DNA from: Elmis aenea
Lineage: Eukaryota; Arthropoda; Insecta; Coleoptera; Elmidae
Assembly: GCA_947652605.1 (NCBI GenBank)
Contig: OX393578.1
Span: 3,469,982 to 3,533,981 of the forward strand
Direction: 5' to 3'
Length of the DNA: 64,000 nucleotides
The notes beneath the pieces were generated by a model. It was not told the DNA's origin. It searched no databases and worked only from the letters and a program-made list of their open reading frames with translations. Position numbers and translations under genes: made by a program. Shown here piece after piece: positions 46,600-58,500 of this stretch (position 1 is its first letter; every line of letters starts with the position of its first letter).

Positions 46600-47830
46600 A
46601 AAGACCATAAGTACTTAATGTGTTGACAAGAACATGGAGGGAAAAATTCCAATGATTAATTCCCTACTTATACCAACTTGCGTTACTTATTGACAAAATT
46701 TACTAATCACTTAACATCACTATTTGAACCTGCTTTGCAGGTCAGCTGGTTTGAACCGCTTCAAACGTCTTTCTTCTGAATTGCCGTCCAGTAGTCGGTT
46801 TGCAAGGACATTAGGGTGCACTTTAATTCGTTCACAATACTTCTCACTAAATTTTTTGATCTCTTGCTTGATAGATGATATTTTAGATCGCGCTGGATCA
46901 CGACGTTTGGGACATACCACGGCGCACCCACGATAAGTCGAAAAAACTTACTTTAGACTATTTGTAAAATTTCTATATTAGAATTGCTTGACGTGCCCCA
47001 GAGCTGTATTCCATATGTCCATATGGGTTTCATTATTACGTTGAACAATAGCACTTTTCCATTGAGAGTTTAGATCTGCTGCCTATCATCCAATACATCT
47101 TATGAAGTTCGAGTTCTGGTTGTTTTTTTTTTGCAAAGATGTGTTTTTGCCAATTTAATTTCCGGCCAAGGTGCATACCAGGATATTTTACGGTTTCTAC
47201 ATGATTCAATTGGTGACCATTAAATATTACAGCAGGACACCTTTTTCTTCTGTTGGTTAAAGTTATATGATTGGATTTTGTGTCATTTACTCACCCTCCA
47301 TATTTTTTGCCAGTATTGTATATTATTCAGTGCAGTCTGTAGATGTTCAGAAGCTCTTGTAGGTTTAGTATGTGACGAGAGCACAGCGGTGTCATCGGCA
47401 TATGTTGCTATTGTAGTCAATTGAGTAATAGGCATGTCAGCTGTATAAAGAAGATAAAATGTGGGACCTAACACACTTCCCTGTGGGACTCCAGCCAGTA
47501 TAGGACGCAATTCTGAGCATTCATTCTAGTATTCAACTAGAAAATGTCTATTTTGTATATAGGATTTTAGGACTTCGTACATCTGATATGGTAGGCATTT
47601 CTTAAGTTTAGATAATAGCCCCGAGTGCCAAACTTTATCGAAGGCCTGTGAGAAAACCGCTGAGTAGTATCTTTTGGCTTCTAGGTCCCTATTTGGTTTA
47701 TTGACTACTCTGTGTATTTAATTGTCCCGTGTTTGTTTCTAAATCCGATTGGTATTTAGGGATTGCTGACTTGATAACAGCATTGAACTTTTTAATGTGG
47801 ATTTTTTCGATTTATGTTCGAATTTGGTGT
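46600..47830 (-). mobile_element. Jockey-type LINE fragment
   Basis: The minus-strand text runs from YQSDLETNTG (about 47760) through RYYSAVFSQAFDKVWHSGL and a near-continuous frame to AGVPQGSVLGPTFYLLYTAD, YADDTAVLSS (in the frame 47510-47283) and NNIQYWQKIW. It then runs through GHQLNHVETVKYPGMHLG to the C-terminal frame 46920-46720 (RLKRFKPADLQ). All reverse-transcriptase blocks are in order with the YADD catalytic motif intact, but several stops and frameshifts interrupt it (one stop at about 47520). 5'-truncated and dead. The C-terminal RRLKRxKP resembles that of the Jockey at 22807-24937, so it is a distant relative. Confidence 0.9.
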
Positions 47831-48559
47831 TTGTCATTACTAAAAATATCCTACGCATATCTAAAATAGTTTATCTGTTGCTAGAAGTCATACACGTGGA
47901 ACTAAGTAAATATAATATGAAAATAAGCAAAGACAAAACACTAAAACCATGGCCATAAGCGGGGAGACAGACTCATTCCATAACACAAATATATTCAGCC
48001 TAATTTAATGTTGCAAATGTTCCATATAACTTTATTAACTAGCATAATGGCCGTGCTAATGTACATACTTGACACAATACAGACGGAAATGGGTTGGTAA
48101 AGCTCTTTAACAAAATATGTAAATATAGTTGCCACTTGCGACCTAGGTCTACAACCAAACATTATGCACTCAACATGTTAGACTGAAACCTATTTATTTA
48201 CAAACGGTAAGCACGCATACTTATTACTTGCAATTTGCATTTTTGCTCTAGCAACGACCACCGTTGACATATTTTGTGCTTTAAGAGCTTTCGTATTTGC
48301 TAAAGAACGATTGCTCGCTACAAATACGTACAGACCGACACGAAACGTTGGATTTGCCTGTGTGATTTAATGTGGAGAAATCAGGGCGTGGAATAGACCG
48401 GAACGCACCGGAATCGGTTCCGGGTGATCATATCAATCGATAATATAGTTTCCTGTAGTGAAAAATTTAGTAATTTGGTTCCTGCTCGTAATTTATCTGT
48501 TCCGTTTCGTTGAATTTTGTTAATTTGACTCCGATCCAGGGTAAACCAAGAGTAAGAAA
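47831..48559. other. unassigned sequence
   Basis: No gene or element was recognised in this interval. Confidence 0.4.
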
Positions 48560-49740
48560 AAGGTTAGGACGCCTATAGCGTTGGTAAATTTTAAAAACAA
48601 TTTGAAGGGTCAAGAAAAATATTTCTTTTCGGTTTCTGAATGAATTGGTAGTTGTTTGGTGTTGCATAAGTATTGCCAAATATTTTGGAAAACATTTAAG
48701 CCCATAGCAAACTTTTTGAGTTTTGAATTTAAAAAAATCCAAGGGTGTACACTTGGCGAGTTTTTAAAAGCTTTAAAGAACTATAAAACTATTTTCAATT
48801 AATTTCTGAACGAATTATTAATTGGTATGCCTTGCATAAGCATTGTTTAACATTTATTTAAACAACTGGGCCCATAGCTACTTTTCAGATTTTTTTAAAT
48901 AAAGAATATTAGAAATTGGAAATTTTTAAATAATTTGAAGGGCTATAAAAACGATTTTTAATTTGTTTCTGAACAAATTAATAGTCGGTATGCATTGTAT
49001 AAATGTTGTATAACGTTCCTACAAACACATAGACCCATAACAAAATTTTTAAACGTAAAAAAAAACATTCCAGGAGCCAGGACTATGGTCTTTGCAAATG
49101 CTTAAAAACTTTAAAGAGCTAAATAAAATATTTTTAATTTGTTTATGGACAAACTGATGGTCGGTATGTATATTATAAGTGTTGTTTACCAATTCTACAA
49201 ACAATTAGACCCATAGCAACATTTTTTGATCTTTTACAAAATAAATTTTGAGGCTATTATACTCTTGGCAAATTTGTAAAAACTTTGAAGAGCTAAATAA
49301 AATATTTTTAATGTGTTTCTGAACAAATTAATAGTCGGTATGCATTGAATAAATTTTATTCAACATTCCTACAAACACATAGACCCATAACAAAATTTTT
49401 AAATGTAAAAAAAACATTCCAGGGCCAAGCTTAATCTACAGCTTAATTTTTGAATTTTGTACGAAACAAGCTATACGCTATACGCTTGGCATACATTTAA
49501 GAACTTAGAAAAGCTATAAAAAATATTTTTGATTGATTTTTGAACATATTAATAATTGGTGTGCATTGTATAAATGTTGTTGAAAATTTCTACAAACAAT
49601 TAGGCCCACAGCAAAAGCTTCGAATTTCTTTCAGGAAAAAAAATGAGGTCATTTTCTTGGGAAATTTTTAAATACTTTGAAGAGCTATATAAAATATTTT
49701 TAATTGATTTCTGAACGCATTAATAGTAATTTCGGATGGC
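48560..49740. repeat. diverged tandem repeat, about 170-bp units, 7 copies
   Basis: A unit with the order AAACTTTGAAGAGCTA, ATATTTTTAATT, TTTCTGAACAAATTAATAG, GGTATGCATTG, TACAAACA, TTAGACCCATAGCAAA recurs. The TTTCTGAA landmark lies at about 48633, 48803, 48966, 49142, 49316, 49537 and 49708, giving spacings of 163-176 bp and one of 221 bp. Copies differ heavily, so this is an old array unrelated to the 139-bp satellite. Confidence 0.85.
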
Positions 49741-50159
49741 AAACATATTGGTTTATTATTTTCAAAAACAGTCAAGCCAGTTTAACTCAGAAATGTCGAG
49801 GAAACCTAAATAAAAATTTGTACCCTACCTCACAACACCTCGTTGCTAGGAATGTCCTCCTATCGGCCCTCTGCTCTCATTGTCTAGGTTTGCTGGACAC
49901 AACACTACACTACACTTTAATAAGAATTCATAAAAGGTTTTGAGGTAAATCACGGCCGGCCATGCGAATAATTTGACCTTGGTGTTAAGCTGATTGCTCG
50001 CGTACTGACAAGAACTGCATGTTTCAGCAATTTAGCTCCGTTATCACCAGATACTCAATCCACAAAAACTGTTCACACCCGGTTTCGTTAAAGTTCATCT
50101 TGAATTTGGAATTTGATACACACATATGCCTTGTTAATTTTTACAATGGAGGAAAGTTA
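49741..50159. other. unassigned sequence
   Basis: No feature was recognised between the diverged tandem repeat and the fold-back repeat copy. Confidence 0.4.
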
Positions 50160-50890
50160 GCTTATTTCGGATGGTTTGGTTTATAACTCGGCAAATAAAA
50201 ATGTTTTTGTCATTCTTTTAACCTATTATTTAGGCTATGATGCAACATATCAAAAATTCTTAACAACTCGAAAATTGTTGCACATTGGTATAGAAAACGC
50301 TAATACAGATTAATGCAGAATTTAATTTTGCATTAGAAAATTTTAAAAAAATCGGGCATTATATTTAATTTTGCGTTAGAAAATTTTTAAAAAATCGGGC
50401 ATTATATTTGAAGAAACGAGTTTTAGTGGTCTGAAGTTGTAATTTTAAAAAATTTAATTTTGGACACCTTGTAAGTAATGCATCGATTGCAAAAATTCCA
50501 GGATGAACTTTAAGGTTTCTTCTATGCATAGCCTAAATTTAAGCGTTTTCTCTTCAAAAATGGCGGCGGTAGATAATATTAAGCATCACGATGAAAAATT
50601 TTCAAAAAAGTCCAAAAATCTAAAAAACGACTGCACCTAGGTATAGAGGATGCTATCAAAAGTCCCTCTAAAATAACGTGTTAAATCCAAAAATGCAACA
50701 AAAAATAGACCATTGTATTTGAAATAAGAAAGTAGACGTCAACTTCCGGTAATTCCGGAAGTAACGCCATCTTGAAAATATTTTTATTAAACAGATCAGA
50801 TGCCATTATCGTCATAATAAAAATTTCTTATCAAAACCCTTTATCATTCATCATATTTTTAATACCCGGTCTCAATCAATCACCCTGTAT
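50160..50890 (-). repeat. fold-back repeat family, reverse single-arm copy
   Basis: Colinear in reverse with 8781-9290 and 62523-63420. The outer terminus on the right reads AATCAATCACCCTGTAT, the complement of the ACAGGGTGATTGATT end at 62524. The arm contains a short internal duplication of the AATCGGGCATTATATTT block near 50352-50410. It lacks the 240-bp insert seen at 62559-62800. Only one arm is recognisable. Confidence 0.85.
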
Positions 50891-51098
50891 AATAATATAA
50901 GGCCCGTCCGAAATTAGCAACTTTCCAAAATTAAACGGCTTTTCTCTGCTTTAACTTTATATGCACTTGTATAGCGAGAATACATCTTTATGTATATTTA
51001 TGCTGGCCGCAGTAGCTCGCCCTATAAAACTTGCCAACAAGCTCAACGGTAGCATATAACGCACATCATAAAACCTGTTAATTACGTCTTTGTTTTAA

Positions 51099-51108
51099 TT
51101 TGTTGCAG
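51099..51108 (+). promoter_or_regulatory. 3' splice site (acceptor)
   Basis: A pyrimidine-rich stretch from about 51086 ends TTTGTTGCAG at 51108, immediately before the Ig-domain exon. The G+C content and the open reading change sharply here. The junction places the intron in phase 1: the exon's first two bases TT complete a codon whose first base comes from the previous exon. Confidence 0.85.
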
Positions 51109-51554
51109 TTTCGCCACAAGGGGTACAAGTAACGGACGAGCTGGGAGTGCCAATAAAAAACGGAATTACAAAGGCCTACGCCGACGGAGCCAACCTAGCG
51201 CTAACCTGCTCGGCTTCTGGTGGAAAACCGCTTGCCCAAGTCACTTGGTGGAGAGACGGAGAGCTCGTCTTGGACGACACCCAGTACATCCCCGAAAGGA
51301 AGAAGTCCTACTCGGTGTTGAAGATCGAAAAGCTCACTAGGACGCACCTTCTCGCGATATACAGTTGCGAAGTTAGCAACAGTCGGCTGCAGCCGCCTCT
51401 GGTAGTGCGCGTGGCCGTCGACATGTTCTTAAGACCGCTCGAGGTGAAACTCGAAATGCCGGGACACAATCAGACTTTTAGTGCTGGACGGAGGTACGAC
51501 GTCGCCTGCCGATGCAGAGGATCCAGGCCACCCGCGATTATAGGCTGGCTTAAG
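51109..51554 (+). CDS. internal exon of a Sidestep-family Ig receptor
   Basis: The exon encodes 149 residues, numbered with the split first codon as 1. Residues about 22-104 are an Ig domain: LTCSASGGKP (Cys34), VTWWRDGE (Trp47-48), an LKIEKLTR strand and YSCEVSN (Cys87). The linker VDMFLRPLEVKL then leads to the next Ig domain, AGRRYDVACRCRGSRPPAII (Cys134) and GWLK (Trp147), which continues in a following exon. The WWR...D, LRPLxVxL and GSRPPAxIxW pattern is characteristic of insect Sidestep (Side/Side-II to VIII) cell-surface receptors for Beat ligands in motor-axon guidance. NQT (121-123) is an N-glycosylation sequon. Its G+C content contrasts with all surrounding DNA. The donor AAG|GTATGT follows residue 149. 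A GTG at 51147 is an internal Val codon, not a start. Which paralogue it is cannot be told. Confidence 0.9.
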
Positions 51555-51560
51555 GTATGT
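51555..51560 (+). promoter_or_regulatory. 5' splice site (donor)
   Basis: The sequence AAG|GTATGT is a near-consensus donor. It follows the GWLK codons, leaves the reading in phase 0, and is followed by stop codons and A+T-rich intron. No matching downstream Ig exon was recognised before the window ends, so the intron would exceed 12 kb. Confidence 0.85.
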
Positions 51561-52389
51561 GCCAGAAATGTTCCTTTTTCCTGAAAGAGTACTTACACAA
51601 TTATCCAAAATTATATCATAAATCTTATTTATCTACCATATAGATATAATCTACCATTTCTACAAAATATTTTTCGAAAAAAAAACATAATTGAATTAAA
51701 CTTATTTATTTACATGCTTCCATAATATTTTATTGTTTAAGATGAATAATTAAGTAAAGCATTGTTAAAATTGTGTTTTTGAAATTTTGAACACCAATGT
51801 ATAGTAAATAGAATGAGGTATATAGTTTACCTTAAAAATAAGATTTATTGCTTGAAAGTTTATTATTTTGTAACTTAAGAAAACAAATCTCCCGGTAGCA
51901 GTATTTAGGGACTTAAAGGATAAAGTATGCAGAATATAAATTTAGAAGTTTATATTAAAAAAGTTATAACGTGAGTTATTATTTGTCGTTGCTCTATTTT
52001 TTTACATGCATTGCGCCTTTTTTTTTTAACACAACTCCGTAAAAAGTTTCGCTATTAAAAACCGCGACATGGAAAACTGCTAATAACGCATCGAGCTTGT
52101 TTAGAAGAGTTATACGGCATAAAATCCATTCCGGTAATTGAGGTTATTTACTAACATTTCAATTAACTTTTTAATTACAAAATTTTGTGCAACGCGAAAG
52201 ACTTGAAAATTCTATTAGGCGTGTGCTTTTGACATAATAATCAAACTGAATGTGTCGGCCTGTTAGTGAAATTTGTAGAAAAACTTTAATTTGCTCTTTT
52301 CTTCTTGACGTTGACTTTCTTACTCTTGCTTCTTATTTTAAGTAATCGTAGTTTATAATACTTATTATTAATAATATTCTTATATACCC
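51561..52389. other. intronic A+T-rich sequence
   Basis: Proximal part of the inferred intron after the Sidestep-type exon. I see no gene, RNA or element. Confidence 0.5.
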
Positions 52390-53000
52390 GAAGATGTTAA
52401 GGTACGTTACAAACCATCATCCAGTTTCAAAAATAAACACTGTCCACTCTTTCCCTTACTTGCCTTTCTCATCCCCTCACTTCAGGTCATTCCTCTATCC
52501 TTCAAACATTCAGCCACCACTTGGTTCCATGTTTTCTGTGTAGATTTCATGTTTCTCTTTTTTAACGGTGTCTCCCAGATGTCTAAATTCATTTGTAAAT
52601 CTTTTTAGTTCTTTGCGTAGATTATCAAATCGTCGGCAAAAGCACATTCCACTATTTCCAACATTTGCATATTTCTTTGCCCTACTTGTAATTTCTTTGT
52701 CTTACCCTTCGTTTCTTTTATTACGTCATCGAGAACTAAATTGAACAGAGTTAGGCTCAATACTCCCCCTTGTCTTAATCCCTCTTTGGTTACGAACTCC
52801 TCCGACAGTAGGTTTCCTGTTCTCGCATAACTTCTTGTGTTTCTGTATATGCTGAAAATAGCTTTTTCTTGCTTTTTACTAATGCCTCTTTGTCTAAGAC
52901 TATTTTCTTGGGATGCTGTCTAATGCTTTCTCGAAGTCTACAAAAACTGCATATATGGTGTTGTTTGTGTTCTTTTCTATCAGCTGCTTCATAGTAAATA
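52390..53000 (-). mobile_element. RTE-like LINE fragment
   Basis: On the minus strand, MKQLIEKNTNNTIYAVFVDF and EKALDSIPRK (about 52990-52905) give the first catalytic block. They are followed by GLRQGGVLSLTLFNLVLDDV and VECAFADDLIIYAKN, with FADD at 52640-52629. An abrupt jump then leads to the C-terminal tail, which matches 4840-5000 in reverse and ends near GTAACGTACCTTAACATC. Everything between the FADD block and the tail is deleted. Several frameshifts are present. Confidence 0.82.
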
Positions 53001-55814
53001 TGTGGTCTTGGACTCCTACTCCCTTTCTAACACCACATTGGGTCTTCCAACTGCGCCTCTGTTACTTTTTTTTAATCTTTAATACTTTAATTTCATTAAC
53101 AAAGCCTTCAATTTTGTTAGTTCTGAAACCGAGTCGTTCAAAAATATTATACGTAATCAAATTTGAATCTTTAAACATAAAAATGTAACTTTAAGGTATA
53201 TTTTGTTGCTTCCTGGCTAAAAATTAATTGTTGACCCATCCTTTTTATATTTTATTCCGGCGATTTCAAGCACCAATAAAGAAATAAAAGGTCAAATACG
53301 CGTCCTTAGGTGGTTTTCATTTCATTTGTGTTTAAATCGACAATAAAAAAATCTCTAACGCTGCTAGCATGTAGGAATTTTCATCATACAACTGTTAATA
53401 ACTTTAAACCCAAGCTGATATATAGCGTAAATTTTGTATGCAAGCAATTTTTGTAGTCATTTGTTAATTTCTGAATACGTAATATAAAACTAGAATGCTT
53501 TATAACGTCAGCATACATTACACTAATGTTTCATAATAAGTTCTCTAAGCACGGCCACAAACTTTATGATTTCATTTAAAGTTCTCTGTATTTCTCCTCT
53601 GGATGGTTTAATGCTTATAGTATTACATTAAATGCAATTTAAGTTTTCAAAAACGTACAGTTATTGTTTAAGCTTTTTTAGTTTTCGGGTATGTTCTGTG
53701 AGTTTTGTGTCACACTTGCGAATCATATAATACTATAAATAATTTCTGTTTCATAGTTGTTAGAAGTTTGCTAATTTATTTGTTTACATTTAAATATTTC
53801 GCGTACAGTCTACTGAGTAGACTAAGAATCATTAAATCCAACGCTTATAAAGTTATGTATCTTGTGATATGATGGTGACATGTCAATTACTTGTAATGTT
53901 CAGATTTTGAAGTACTTTATCGCAGCCAAACCGAAGTATTAAGGGTTGCTAGGCGTCAAAATATCGTCAGCTAATGACAAGGAAGCTGTCCAACCCTAAA
54001 TACTCGAGTCTAGTGTGAGTTTAGTCACTTCAAAATATGATCCCTGCGCATAAATGTCACGTCACTGTCAGATAACATCACAGCACTTCAGTGGACGCCC
54101 TTCTTAAGGTCGCGAAGTACCTCAAAACTCATATTTGTGGCATAAAAACTTATTTCTTAGTGTTTAGCATTCGCTATTCTGTATGCAATGCGAAATGGCG
54201 AAAAAGATAAATTTTTTATGAAAATCTTTCGTCGTATTTGGTATTTAAATGAACGTCTGGAAAGTATATTCAGTTGTGATAGGATATCTGCTATTCAAAT
54301 CGACTTTTTTTTTATACAAATAAAGTGGACAAACTTTTTGTCACGAAGATTTGAAGAGAAATTGCCACTCGGGAAATAGCAACAAATTATTGTTCTCGTG
54401 GTGTATGATTTTGCATGTTTTATTTATGGTTTTTTTTTTCAGTAAAACTATGCATAAATATTAGGAAGGTTATAAATAATACAATGTAAGTTAAGACTAT
54501 GATTGCTTCTCAATAACTACACAAAACGTTACAAAAATTAAATCACCATACAATAAAATACTTATATTAAAATTGTAAACCAAAATACTTTCGAAAAAGA
54601 ACAGAAATTAAGTGCGTTAGTAAGAAAAATTTAAGCTGCTTTTGTTAAAAAGCTCTGGGCCTGAGGTTTTACGATTCAAATAAGGTATATACCAAATGTT
54701 TGAGTCAATAATAAGCCAAATTTGCTTACCGGTGCGTCCTTGGTTCGAATGGAATACTATTTTATAACGTCAAATAAATAAGTAGCAATAAATGCTATTC
54801 GTTTGTGCAAAACAATTGTATTTGTCCATAAAATAATTAATTAAAGGACTACGCTTTCAAACATACAAAACCCATTATATAGACACCACCGCTCGCGTTA
54901 GTTTGAAATTCTAAACTCATATTCGTCATTGGTTATTAAATTTTAGCAGCTTTGCCTGGATACAGACAAAATCAATTTAAATTTGGACTTTGGGGAAATT
55001 ACCTAATTACTATGGTAATTAAATAACTTAACTACGTATTCTATTGTTTAAGCCAGGGCGCGATATAATTTCGTAATAATTAGAATCTCGAGATAATTAC
55101 AGCTTTATCATTTACATGTAGAGGTGGTGGTGTCGTGTTTTGAACCATCTTGAATTTCACAGGCCTAGGACAGTGGGCTTGTTAACCTTTAGGAACAAAC
55201 TTGCGACTTGCGCCCTCATTAACAACCTGATAAAATACTGCGTTTTTTACACCCAAGTTTTGTCTAAAATATATAATAATATAAAACTCCTGTTGTATTA
55301 ATCAACTTTACATTTTTATATTTGTTGTGTAAGGTAAATGTTGGTAGCACGATGGAAAACGTTTTCCGGCGCAACTAGATTAATTAATATACACAGTTTA
55401 GTTGGAAACACTCCTCCAAGAAGTCTGTTACAATCATTACCTCGTAGCGACGTCTTACAACTTCGTTTAATAAATCAACAAGAATGATGGACCAATTACA
55501 ACTCAGCTATTATGTTGGTCATCGCCATTTAGGAACGATATTTATGATTAGGTTTAAAATGTTCCAACGATGTTTCGCTTTTGTTTTAGAATGGCGTGAT
55601 GGATAAACTTCAAAATAAAAAGTTTTCGAAACGTTCGTGTTTGAGTATAAAACAATTTTCTGACATCCGAGTGAATAAGTAGGATTTATTGCTTCATAAT
55701 ACGTCTTTATTGGCCAAAGTTATGCTCGTCATAAATAATAACTTGTGTACTAAAGCTTTGCGAAGATAATTATTTGTTTTCTAACGCATTGATTTGCAAG
55801 ATTTAAAAAAAATG
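53001..55814. other. unassigned intronic sequence
   Basis: No gene, splice-bounded exon or repeat was recognised. The short frames at 52913-53188 and 54188-54379 have no recognisable motif; the first overlaps the LINE antisense. Confidence 0.4.
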
Positions 55815-56283
55815 GGCCTAGGTTGGAACAGGTAGAAAGCTTTAAATATTTAGGACGAATTATAGAGAAAAAGGGAGGAATGGAGAAAGAAATAAGCGAA
55901 AGGACAGGAAATGTAGGAAGAATATTTAACAGTTTAAGAGCATTTTTTGGAAATAGAGAAATCCCAAAACGAACAAAAGTGGAAGTGGTTAAAAAGGTTG
56001 TAACTCCGGCACTTTTATACGGAAGTGAAACGTGGACACACAAAAAAATAGTAGCCGGTTCAATGCAGCTGAATTGAGGTTTCTAAGAGAAATCCAAGGA
56101 AAACCCAAAAAAGATAAAATCAGAAATGCCACATATAGAGAACAATTAAAGATAAAATCAGTTGAAACAAAAATACAAGAAAGACAGCTGGGATGGTTGG
56201 GTCACATTTTTGGGATGAATGAAGAAAGATTAACCAGAAAAGCCTATGAAGCAAGATCAAATATTTCAACAGGAACAGCATAA
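55815..56283 (+). mobile_element. RTE-like LINE fragment, late reverse-transcriptase part
   Basis: Two overlapping frames (55823-56077 and 56032-56283) give EQVESFKYLGRIIEKKGGME, KEISERTGNVGRIFNSLRAF, KKVVTPALLYGSETWTHKK and then AAELRFLREIQGKPKKDKIR with RQLGWLGHIFGMNEERL. A single frameshift lies in the overlap (about 56035-56075). This is a different subfamily from the copies at 1.1, 4.6, 19.0 and 59.9 kb, as the wording differs throughout. Coding similarity ends at about 56283; a following run of A at 56867-56877 could be a distant tail, but the sequence between is unassigned. Confidence 0.85.
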
Positions 56284-57803
56284 CCTTCAGGAAACCAACA
56301 AGGAAGTACAATTAATAGGTCCACTCCCCAGTTGGTATACCGGGAAACGGAAAAGCAACTGAAGCAGAAGGGACCTCAATAAATCACCCCAAGCAAAGAG
56401 TAGTTGAGAAAGTTGTAACTGCAGACATTGAAAGCTCCTGAAAAAAAAAGTTAAAAATCTCTGGCAACTTTACTGAGACCAATCAAAGTCAAAACTGACC
56501 CAAATCAAACCTTCTGTGAAGCTAAGGTGTCATTTTTCCTATAGCAGAAAAAAAACAGGTAATTTTAATAAGCTTGAGACTAGGCCCAAGTAAATTAACT
56601 CCCGAAAATGTTCTGAAAGGCAAACAAACACCTAAGTACGATACCTGCTAAACAAGTTGGACAGTTATGCTGGAAGAATGCACTGCACTTAGACCCGTCC
56701 AAGACCACTTCGGGATCTCTAACAGCATCCATAAAACCTTCAAGGATAGGTGCAGTGCCAATGTTCTGTATCCTGTGTTAAACTTTGTGCAATGCTGGTT
56801 TTCCCGACCAAATAAAGTGCCACAGATAATTCGCTTAAAACCTAACTGGTTGAGGCGCCTATCTTAAAAAAAAAAACTGACTGGTCCATTTCACTCATTT
56901 TTACATTATTTGTTTACATATTTCATAACTTTTAACTATGCATCTCTAGCATTTTCTATTTGCAATATTTAACTAAAAAATCAAAACTTTATCGTAAACA
57001 CAATCAAATTACAAACCACGCAAAGTTTTCATGATGCGAAATGTTGAGAAAACTCTTTATTTTTGCCGCCTGTAACTTTACTTAACCACATCAATAAAAG
57101 CAACAGAAATATTGATTATACCTGAACATATTTTTTATGTTCACCAAAGTGTAAAAAATAATTTAAAATACTGGGTTTGTGTTGTATTCTGTGGTTGTTC
57201 GTGATCACATTAAATAACGCTTGAACATTAATTTATACTTTTGGGCTTTGTTTTCAGTTTAAACAAAATTTTATCAGCCTATTCATCTTTTTTCTTTCAC
57301 AATTCAATACGTTGACGGTGGAAATAAAATTCCGCCTTTGATTAAATATATTCCTTTTAAAAGCATCGCTTCGCAGTGCAAGAGAGCATAAAGTAATGTA
57401 TTCCGTTACAATTGGGATTAAATTTTAAAGCTTTCATTGGAAAATTTACGTTCTTATTTATGAACAGTGAAATGTAATGATTACAAAACAAGTAGCTTTA
57501 GCTTAGGCCTATAATACATTCTCGTACGCACACATGGACAACGTGCAACAGAAAAACATTATGGATTGTAAATATGCGAAAGGGTCAAACTAAAAGCATG
57601 AGAAAAATAAATACGTAAATTACATTTTCGTTTTGATTTGAGTCGAGCAATCCGACAACAATGTAAACACAAATAATATCGAAGCTGTTTGCACAACGAA
57701 ATCGAATGGAGTAAGCTCTCCGATAAATTTTATCTAAATGTTTCCATACCTGGAGAATTTCCCGTTTTAAATGTCGCTGGGTCATGTTTCAGCGAGAGGG
57801 CAT
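56284..57803. other. unassigned sequence
   Basis: The part 56284-56877 is less A+T-rich and ends in an 11-base A run, possibly a retrotransposon 3' UTR, but no protein motif was recognised in any frame. The remainder is A+T-rich without features. Confidence 0.4.
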
Positions 57804-57977
57804 TTAATCTGGCTGTGTAGCCGTTGGTCGACATCTAACCAATTTTCCAGTTCCGTCACATTTTCGATGGAATCTAACAAATCTTTTTACCTTTTGTCCG
57901 CACGCGGAGTCCGTAAACACTTTGCAGAGGCGGTAAACTTCAATAGTTTGCACCGGCACTTTCTCCTCTCTTGCCAT
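57804..57977 (-). CDS. possible 57-codon small ORF in a G+C-richer patch
   Basis: The frame begins at ATG 57977-57975 and stops at 57804. It reads MAREEKVPVQTIEVYRLCKV then FTDSACGQKVKRFV and a basic, Cys-containing tail. The patch is markedly richer in G+C than its surroundings, with normal-looking codon use. AAAAG|GTAAAA within it could also be a splice donor, making MAREEK...CGQK a short exon. I do not recognise the product. It could equally be a chance frame in a conserved non-coding element. Confidence 0.2.
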   Translation of the reverse strand: MAREEKVPVQTIEVYRLCKVFTDSACGQKVKRFVRFHRKCDGTGKLVRCRPTATQPD

Positions 57978-58119
57978 CTGCCATAATATGCTTAATTAAC
58001 TTTTATTGCCACTAATTTAATCGTTGTAATAAATAGGGCAAGCTGTAAATCTATTTAAACTGCAATAAGCGTCAAAGGGAAGTTTGTTACAGTTCTGCTT
58101 TTACAAACGCATACGATCA

Positions 58120-58500
58120 TACGAGGGTCATGCTGAAATTTATGAGAATAACGAAAGCTAATAAAATTTTTAAGATTTTATTAAAAATACATTTAAAGTG
58201 GTTGCTTTCGGCAATAATACACTTCGTAATTCTTGCTTTCATTTCTTAAGAGGCTTCAACAACAGTATCAATCTCCTCTTCAGGCAAGAACTGTCTACTC
58301 CACCAACTTCTTTTAAATCTATAAGAAACCAAAAGTTGCACATTGCCAAATCAGGCGAGCACGATGAAAGTTCTATTACTCTAATCTTCTCTCAGCCAAA
58401 AATTGGAGATATAAAGCTGCCGTATGGCACAGATCATATTCTCTTTCTCTTAAACTGTACTAAAAACTCCAAGCAAACATTTCCTGTGTACAAAACCACA
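58120..58500 (-). mobile_element. mariner-type transposon remnant
   Basis: The right-hand (3') terminus starts at TA (58120-58121) with CGAGGGTCATGCTGAAATTT, typical of mariner ends. On the minus strand, CSPDLAMCNFWFLIDLK (about 58366-58315) corresponds to the mariner block S-P-D-L-A-x-x-D-F-x-L-F-x-x-L-K around the third catalytic Asp. Here the catalytic Asp reads as Asn, so activity is excluded. The other terminus and most of the transposase are missing. The 113-codon plus-strand frame over it (58198-58539) is an antisense shadow. Confidence 0.6.

Noticed and set aside
51147..51584. Independent 145-codon gene starting at 51147
   Set aside because: The first codon is GTG (Val) inside an exon that begins at a consensus acceptor at 51108, and the tail past 51554 is intron read-through after a consensus donor.
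54735..54755. tRNA T-arm-like TGGTTCGAAT motif
   Set aside because: No matching acceptor, D-arm or anticodon arm could be folded around it.
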